DNA from: Verrucomicrobiales bacterium
Lineage (GTDB): Bacteria > Verrucomicrobiota > Verrucomicrobiia > Verrucomicrobiales > DEV007
Assembly: GCA_002698785.1 (NCBI GenBank)
Contig: PAAG01000026.1
Location: 1 to 38,523 of the forward strand
Reading direction: 5' to 3'
Length of the DNA: 38,523 bases
Below are positions 34,970-38,523 of this stretch, piece after piece (positions within the stretch are counted from its first letter, which is position 1; every line of letters starts with the position of its first letter). The notes beneath the pieces were generated by a model. It was given only the letters and a program-made list of their open reading frames with translations. It ran no database searches and was not told the origin of the DNA. The translations under genes were made by a program, and so were the position numbers.

Positions 34970-36105
34970 TCGCCCTCCCCTGCTGGTTGGTCGCTGTCGG
35001 TGACGGTGTATTCGACGACGTTGCCGATATCGGCGCGGATGAATTGGAGGATGATGGGGTCGTCGATGCGTTTGTTAGTAGCCTGGCGTGGTCGGGTGGT
35101 GCCGAGGAAGCCGTAGCGGCCGTCGGTGACGACGATCTGGGTGGTGATTTTCTGGGTGTAGAAGGTGGGCTGGGTGGCGCGGAAGAGTGGGTCGGCGTCT
35201 TCGGAGGGCCAGTGGGTGTAGCCTTGGTGTTCGACGAGTTCGGGGGCGAGGTTGAGGTAGATGGTATGGCCGTCGCTGTCGATGACGGGGTCGATTTCGA
35301 AGGTGTGGCCGAGGTGGCGTGTTTCGAAGGCGGTGGGTGTGATGCTGGTGACGGGTGAGGTGGCGCGGCCTGAGAGGGTGACTTCGTTAGGGATCTCGGG
35401 TGGGTCGTATTCGGTGGGGTAGATGTATTCGCGGATGGATTCGACTTTGGCGCGCTGGCCGGAGCGGGCGGTGATGATGGAGGACTGGATGAGGTAGGCG
35501 TCGCGGTCGTCGATCCATTCCTGGATGGTTTTGCGCATGGGGGTGGCGTCGAGGGCGAGTTTGTTGTCGAGGATCCATTGGGAGAAGTCTTCTTGTTCGA
35601 CTTCGATGTATTCGAGGAGGAGGTGGAGCTGGCGTTCTCCGCTGGCGACGAGGCTCTGGAGGTAGGCTTCGAAGAGTTGGTGCTGGGACGGGGTGTTGTG
35701 AAGGACGACTTGGAGGGTGTCGTGGTCGTAGGTGACGCTGGCGCCTTTTCCAAATGTGATGCCGAGGTCTTCGAGGTGGGAGCGCAGGGTGCGGCGTTTT
35801 TTGTTTATGGCAGGGTCGTCTGAGGCGAAGGGATCGATGGGTAGGCCGCCGGTTCGTTGGCTGTCTCTGGTCAGGCTGGGGGCGAAGGTGCGGGGTACTG
35901 TGTAGACGCGGACGATGTGGTCGGCGGTGAGCTCGGGGGATACGGGTGGTGCGTCGGCTTCGGTGTCGGTTGTGGCGGGGGCCGGGGCGGCGTCGGTTGC
36001 TGCGGTGGGGGCGGCTTCTTTTGTGGTGGATTTCTCTTGTGCGGGGGCTGGCTGGGTGAGCGCAAGGAGGATGAGGGTAATGGGGAGTAGGATGGGTGGT
36101 TTCAT
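34966..36105 (-). CDS. Secreted short secretin-fold protein (copy 2)
   Basis: A 379-aa protein, the fullest of the three tandem copies. ATG 36105 gives a clean signal peptide (MKPPILLPITLILLALTQPA); the frame extends 28 codons upstream into the previous gene and that part is discarded. An Ala/Thr/Pro-rich linker leads to an N-terminal region (IVRVYTVPRTF, then LEDLGITFGKGASVTYD) like the short N-domain of Verrucomicrobial secretins. It is followed by the secretin beta-domain: SGQRAKVESIREYIYPTEYD, FETRHLGHTFEIDPVI, IYLNLAPELVEHQGYTHW, TFYTQKITTQIVVTDGRYGFLG. It ends ILQFIRADIGN instead of the channel-forming tail. It starts 4 bases after the upstream copy and overlaps the downstream copy by four bases (ATGA), so the three are translated together. 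Confidence 0.78.
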   Translation of the reverse strand: MKPPILLPITLILLALTQPAPAQEKSTTKEAAPTAATDAAPAPATTDTEADAPPVSPELTADHIVRVYTVPRTFAPSLTRDSQRTGGLPIDPFASDDPAINKKRRTLRSHLEDLGITFGKGASVTYDHDTLQVVLHNTPSQHQLFEAYLQSLVASGERQLHLLLEYIEVEQEDFSQWILDNKLALDATPMRKTIQEWIDDRDAYLIQSSIITARSGQRAKVESIREYIYPTEYDPPEIPNEVTLSGRATSPVTSITPTAFETRHLGHTFEIDPVIDSDGHTIYLNLAPELVEHQGYTHWPSEDADPLFRATQPTFYTQKITTQIVVTDGRYGFLGTTRPRQATNKRIDDPIILQFIRADIGNVVEYTVTDSDQPAGEGE

Positions 36106-36109
36106 CTTT

Positions 36110-36946
36110 CTAGTGGGCGTGGGTGGTTTGTTTGTGGGAGGCAATGGTCCCCTCTCCTGCTGGGTGGTTGTCGATGTCGACTCTAACAAATACTATGACG
36201 ATGGTGTCGCGGAGGTGCCGGGCTTGTTGTGGCTCTGGCAGGGTCCCGCTGCCGAGGAAGCCGTAGACGCCGTCGTGCAGTGTAATGTGGGTGGCGAGTG
36301 TGTTTCTGCTGAAGGTGGGGGCGCCGAGGTGCGGGGCGTCGGGGTCGGCGGGGGTCTGCCACTGGGCGTTTTCCAGGTAGGTGACCCAGTCGGGTGACAG
36401 GGTGAGGTCGATGAGGCGGGTCTTGGTGTCGATGATGGCCCGGGCTTTGAGGATGAGGCCGACGTTGCGTTTTTTGAATGTTCTGGCGGTGGGTGGAACT
36501 CCGACGACGTGGCCGGTGGATTTCCGGTTTCGGGAGGTGGTTCCGTCAGGGGCTTCGGATTCTTCGAGGTTTACGATTTCGGGGTATTGGTAGCCTTCGG
36601 GGTATCGGATTTCTTTGACGGAGCGGACTTCGGATTGGGATCCGCTGAGGGTGTTGATGGCGACGAGGTCGAGGATGTGGGCTTTTTCTTTGTGGATCCA
36701 GTTTTGTGCTGCTCGACGCAGGGGCACGGCGTCGGATGGGGTGAGGGTGTTTTCGGTGAGCCAGGCTTCGAAGTGGCGGGTCTCGACTTCGATGAGTTCG
36801 ACGATGACGGCGCCCTGCGCTGGTGTGCCACGCGGAAGTGGTGGAGCCTCGCCGGTGAGCATGGCGTATTCCCTGGGCTCGCTACAGTTGGTGACCGCGA
36901 GGGCGGTAACTATAGATAGCAGGGGTATCGCAATCCGGGGGAACAT
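36110..36946 (-). CDS. Secreted short secretin-fold protein (copy 1)
   Basis: A 278-aa, more diverged member of the tandem trio. It has an N-terminal signal sequence (IAIPLLSIVTALAVTNCSEP). A cysteine follows the hydrophobic core, but the residue before it is Asn, so it is not a standard lipobox. The conserved order is kept: VIVELIEVETRHFEAWL, SGSQSEVRSVKEIRYPEGY, TFKKRNVGLILKARAII, LIDLTLSPDWVTYLENAQW, PTFSRNTLATHITLHDGVYG, FLGSG, and a final IVIVFVRVDID. The channel tail of true secretins is missing as in its neighbours. It lies 78 bases after the secreted beta-protein gene and 4 bases before the next copy. A small dyad with G-U pairing lies in that 78-base gap. Confidence 0.72.
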   Translation of the reverse strand: MFPRIAIPLLSIVTALAVTNCSEPREYAMLTGEAPPLPRGTPAQGAVIVELIEVETRHFEAWLTENTLTPSDAVPLRRAAQNWIHKEKAHILDLVAINTLSGSQSEVRSVKEIRYPEGYQYPEIVNLEESEAPDGTTSRNRKSTGHVVGVPPTARTFKKRNVGLILKARAIIDTKTRLIDLTLSPDWVTYLENAQWQTPADPDAPHLGAPTFSRNTLATHITLHDGVYGFLGSGTLPEPQQARHLRDTIVIVFVRVDIDNHPAGEGTIASHKQTTHAH

Positions 36947-37024
36947 ACGCGCCCGGATTGTGACAGAGTTTGTTGTTCTATAGCAAGGAGGAAAGGTATA
37001 TTCCCTACTTTGCTTTCAACCAAG

Positions 37025-38092
37025 CTAGTCTTCTTCGCGGACGATGTCGCGGAAGATGATGTCGAGCAAGGCGCGATCGATGCCGCCTGCGGAGCGGCAG
37101 ATGAAGTTGATTTTGTTGGTGCGGTCGGATCGTGCTCCGGCCCAGAGGCGTTCGGTCTTCATGCGGAAGAAGATGTTTTCGGTTTCTCCGGGGGCGAGTC
37201 GGGTGAAGTATCGACCGGCGAGGGCTTGGGCGGTGATGACTTTTCTGCCTGCACTGGTGAAGGCGAAGACGGCGGTGCGGGTTCCGTCTTCTCCTGCGAT
37301 GGAGCACCCGAAGCGTAGGCGGTCGGCAAAGAGGCCGTCGTTCTGGAGGCGGAGGCGCACTTTGGCGGTGTGGGCTTTTGCGATGCGGCCTTTCAGCTTC
37401 ACGGTCTGTTTTCTGGAGGCTTTGTTTTTGTTGTAGATGTTGTCTCCTTTGAGGCGCCTTGCTTTGGTTCCGATGAGGAGGTCGGGGCGTGCGGCTGGGC
37501 CGGTGGGCGGGTCGATGCCGCCGTCGCCGCGTGTGAAGATGCGGACGCCGTCGGCTCCGAGTCCGTCGTACTGGCCGAAGTTGACGACTTCATCGGGGAG
37601 GAATCCGGTCCAGGGGATGTCGAGGAGGATTTTCTGTTCGGAGAATTCAAGGGTGGTGGGTCCGGTGGTGGCGTAGGCTTTGACTGTGAAAGTCGTGCCT
37701 TTGACGGTGAAGGCGAAGCCGGGTGCGCCGGTGAAGGAGACGGTTTGCGCCAAGGTATCTTCTACAAGGGCGGGAAAGGTGAAGCCATCGAGGCTGCCAG
37801 TCGCGGCGGTAAGTTGGCCGAAGGTGGAGTTGACCATGGCTACCTGTGCGGGTGGATGGTCGATGGCAATGACGTTCGTCATCATGGCATTTCCCAGTGA
37901 GAACTCCCTGACGCCGGTGGAGTTATCGAGCATGGCGACGCTGGTGGTCGCGATGGTTCCGTCGAGTTCGACGACGGTCATTCCGTTGTTCAGGTTTTCG
38001 TAAAGGCTGATCTTGAGATCCGCGACGGCGGTGCTGGTTAACAGGCCTGACAAAGCTAGAAAAGTGAGAGCAATACTCAATGCGCGGTTCAT
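37025..38092 (-). CDS. Secreted beta-rich protein with a repeat-type C-terminal domain
   Basis: A 355-aa protein starting with a signal peptide (MNRALSIALTFLALSGLLTS, cleavage probably after AVA). Residues about 24-195 form a Thr/Val-rich, beta-looking domain (VVELDGTIATTSVAML, FTFPALVEDTLAQTVSF, LLDIPWTGFLPDEVVNFG) like those placed by PEP-CTERM-type exported proteins. I see no C-terminal sorting helix. Residues about 205-350 (PDLLIGTKARRLKGDNIYN, RLRLQNDGLFADRLRFGCS, YFTRLAPGETENIFFRMK) match a domain that recurs as tandem copies in large surface proteins of Planctomycetota and Verrucomicrobiota; here it occurs once. It is the first gene of the run that continues with three secretin-fold genes, so it may be a surface or exported partner. 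The function is not known. Confidence 0.75.
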   Translation of the reverse strand: MNRALSIALTFLALSGLLTSTAVADLKISLYENLNNGMTVVELDGTIATTSVAMLDNSTGVREFSLGNAMMTNVIAIDHPPAQVAMVNSTFGQLTAATGSLDGFTFPALVEDTLAQTVSFTGAPGFAFTVKGTTFTVKAYATTGPTTLEFSEQKILLDIPWTGFLPDEVVNFGQYDGLGADGVRIFTRGDGGIDPPTGPAARPDLLIGTKARRLKGDNIYNKNKASRKQTVKLKGRIAKAHTAKVRLRLQNDGLFADRLRFGCSIAGEDGTRTAVFAFTSAGRKVITAQALAGRYFTRLAPGETENIFFRMKTERLWAGARSDRTNKINFICRSAGGIDRALLDIIFRDIVREED

Positions 38093-38276
38093 GAGACAAA
38101 CAATCGGTAACGGGATAGCTCCGCCCCATTCGGGGATCTGGATTTTATAGGAATTGGAATATACCTATTTAAGAATGGTTAAGCAAGCCTACTTATTCCG
38201 AAATTGGTGTGAAAAGGGTCGGTTTCGGTTGCGGGATGTGGTGGTGGTTTTGTAGGGTATTTATATAGAGGAGTTT
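38093..38276. other. Intergenic region, divergent
   Basis: About 185 bases between the minus-strand secreted protein gene and the plus-strand frame at 38277. The AT-rich stretch 38140-38185 (TATAGGAATTGG, ATATACC, TTAAGAATGG) probably carries promoters. No box pair was clear enough to call. Confidence 0.3.
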
Positions 38277-38523
38277 ATGGAAGCGGGCGTGTGGACGTTG
38301 TGCGCGAGTGGCGGTAATCGGCGTGGGCTCGGGGCTCCGCTGATGGGCTTCCATGAGAAGGAATGTCAACGAGAGATCAAAAATTCATTTTTGGTTGGTT
38401 TAATCCTTGGTCTTGGTTGGGTGTCGAACAACGGAATCCGGCTTCCATACGCACTCTGGTTGGTGGGATTCTTTGTCCCGGTGCAAGATAGGTTCCGCTT
38501 TTGTCGGTTCAAAAGTTACCAAG
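38277..38523 (+). CDS. Possible gene running out of the right edge
   Basis: An open frame of at least 82 codons with no stop before the window ends. The ATG at 38277 is preceded by AGAGGAG with a three-base gap, one of the best ribosome-binding sites in the window, although slightly close. The reading includes a hydrophobic stretch that could be a membrane helix (NSFLVGLILGLGWVSNN), followed by IRLPYALWLVGFFVPVQD and a basic tail. An internal ATG at 38343 is an alternative. The first 20 residues look less protein-like, being Gly/Arg-rich. The family is not recognised. It could be chance, since 82 open codons is not rare in DNA of this composition. Confidence 0.35.
   Translation, partial: MEAGVWTLCASGGNRRGLGAPLMGFHEKECQREIKNSFLVGLILGLGWVSNNGIRLPYALWLVGFFVPVQDRFRFCRFKSYQ

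Noticed and set aside
34175-35116. 313-codon plus-strand frame, Gly/Val/Glu-rich
   Set aside because: Antisense shadow of the secretin-fold genes, which have signal peptides and conserved motifs.
34359-35753. 464-codon minus-strand frame rich in Pro, Ser, Thr and Arg
   Set aside because: It overlaps two secretin-fold genes in another frame of the same strand, is low complexity and lacks a signal or fold. It is a shadow of the codon bias.

Overview
The window looks like a chromosomal segment of a Verrucomicrobiota-type (PVC group) bacterium. This is inferred from protein style, not from a marker gene: short secretin-fold proteins of the kind seen in Verrucomicrobiota, a secreted coiled-coil protein typical of the PVC group, PASTA-less Ser/Thr kinases with one C-terminal membrane helix, long GAF/PAS hybrid histidine kinases, and intergenic palindromes and direct repeats. 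No rRNA, tRNA, integrase, transposase or CRISPR array was found.

Left part (1-4.1 kb). The 3' end of a probable AAA-type ATPase gene enters from the left edge. A structured intergenic stretch with two hairpins follows, both of which pair best as minus-strand RNA. Next is a DUF892/YciF-like ferritin-fold gene on the minus strand. A secreted coiled-coil plus beta-helix-like protein gene is then split into two frames exactly at a run of nine G. Last comes a degraded stretch that may be a membrane-protein remnant.

Defence candidate (4.1-12.5 kb). Two tightly spaced plus-strand genes encode a 497-aa protein with alpha/beta, TIR-fold-like segments and a very large 2277-aa TIR-NACHT protein with an uncharacterised C-terminal region of about 1600 residues. 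The pair has the organisation of a STAND/NLR-like anti-phage system and is the best candidate for an undescribed system here.

Signalling block (12.9-24.4 kb). Two tandem paralogous Ser/Thr kinases and a small membrane protein lie on the minus strand. Two paralogous hybrid histidine kinases (GAF-PAS-GAF-PAS-PAS-HisKA-HATPase-REC) lie on the plus strand and flank a minus-strand secreted HtrA-like protein that has lost the catalytic His and Ser (a pseudoprotease) and carries an NTF2-like C-terminal domain.

Restriction block (25-33.3 kb, minus strand). hsdR-hsdM-hsdS form a translationally coupled type I restriction-modification operon (ATGA and TGATG junctions). It is followed closely by an OLD-like AAA ATPase with a TOPRIM domain and a GIY-YIG/DUF4357 nuclease-like gene, so it looks like an extended five-gene defence operon.

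Right part (33.3-38.5 kb). A repeat-rich intergenic region precedes a minus-strand run of four secreted proteins: one with a C-terminal beta-domain, then three tandem, diverged secretin-fold proteins with 4-bp spacing or ATGA overlap. At the right edge an open frame with a strong ribosome-binding site begins and runs out of the window.
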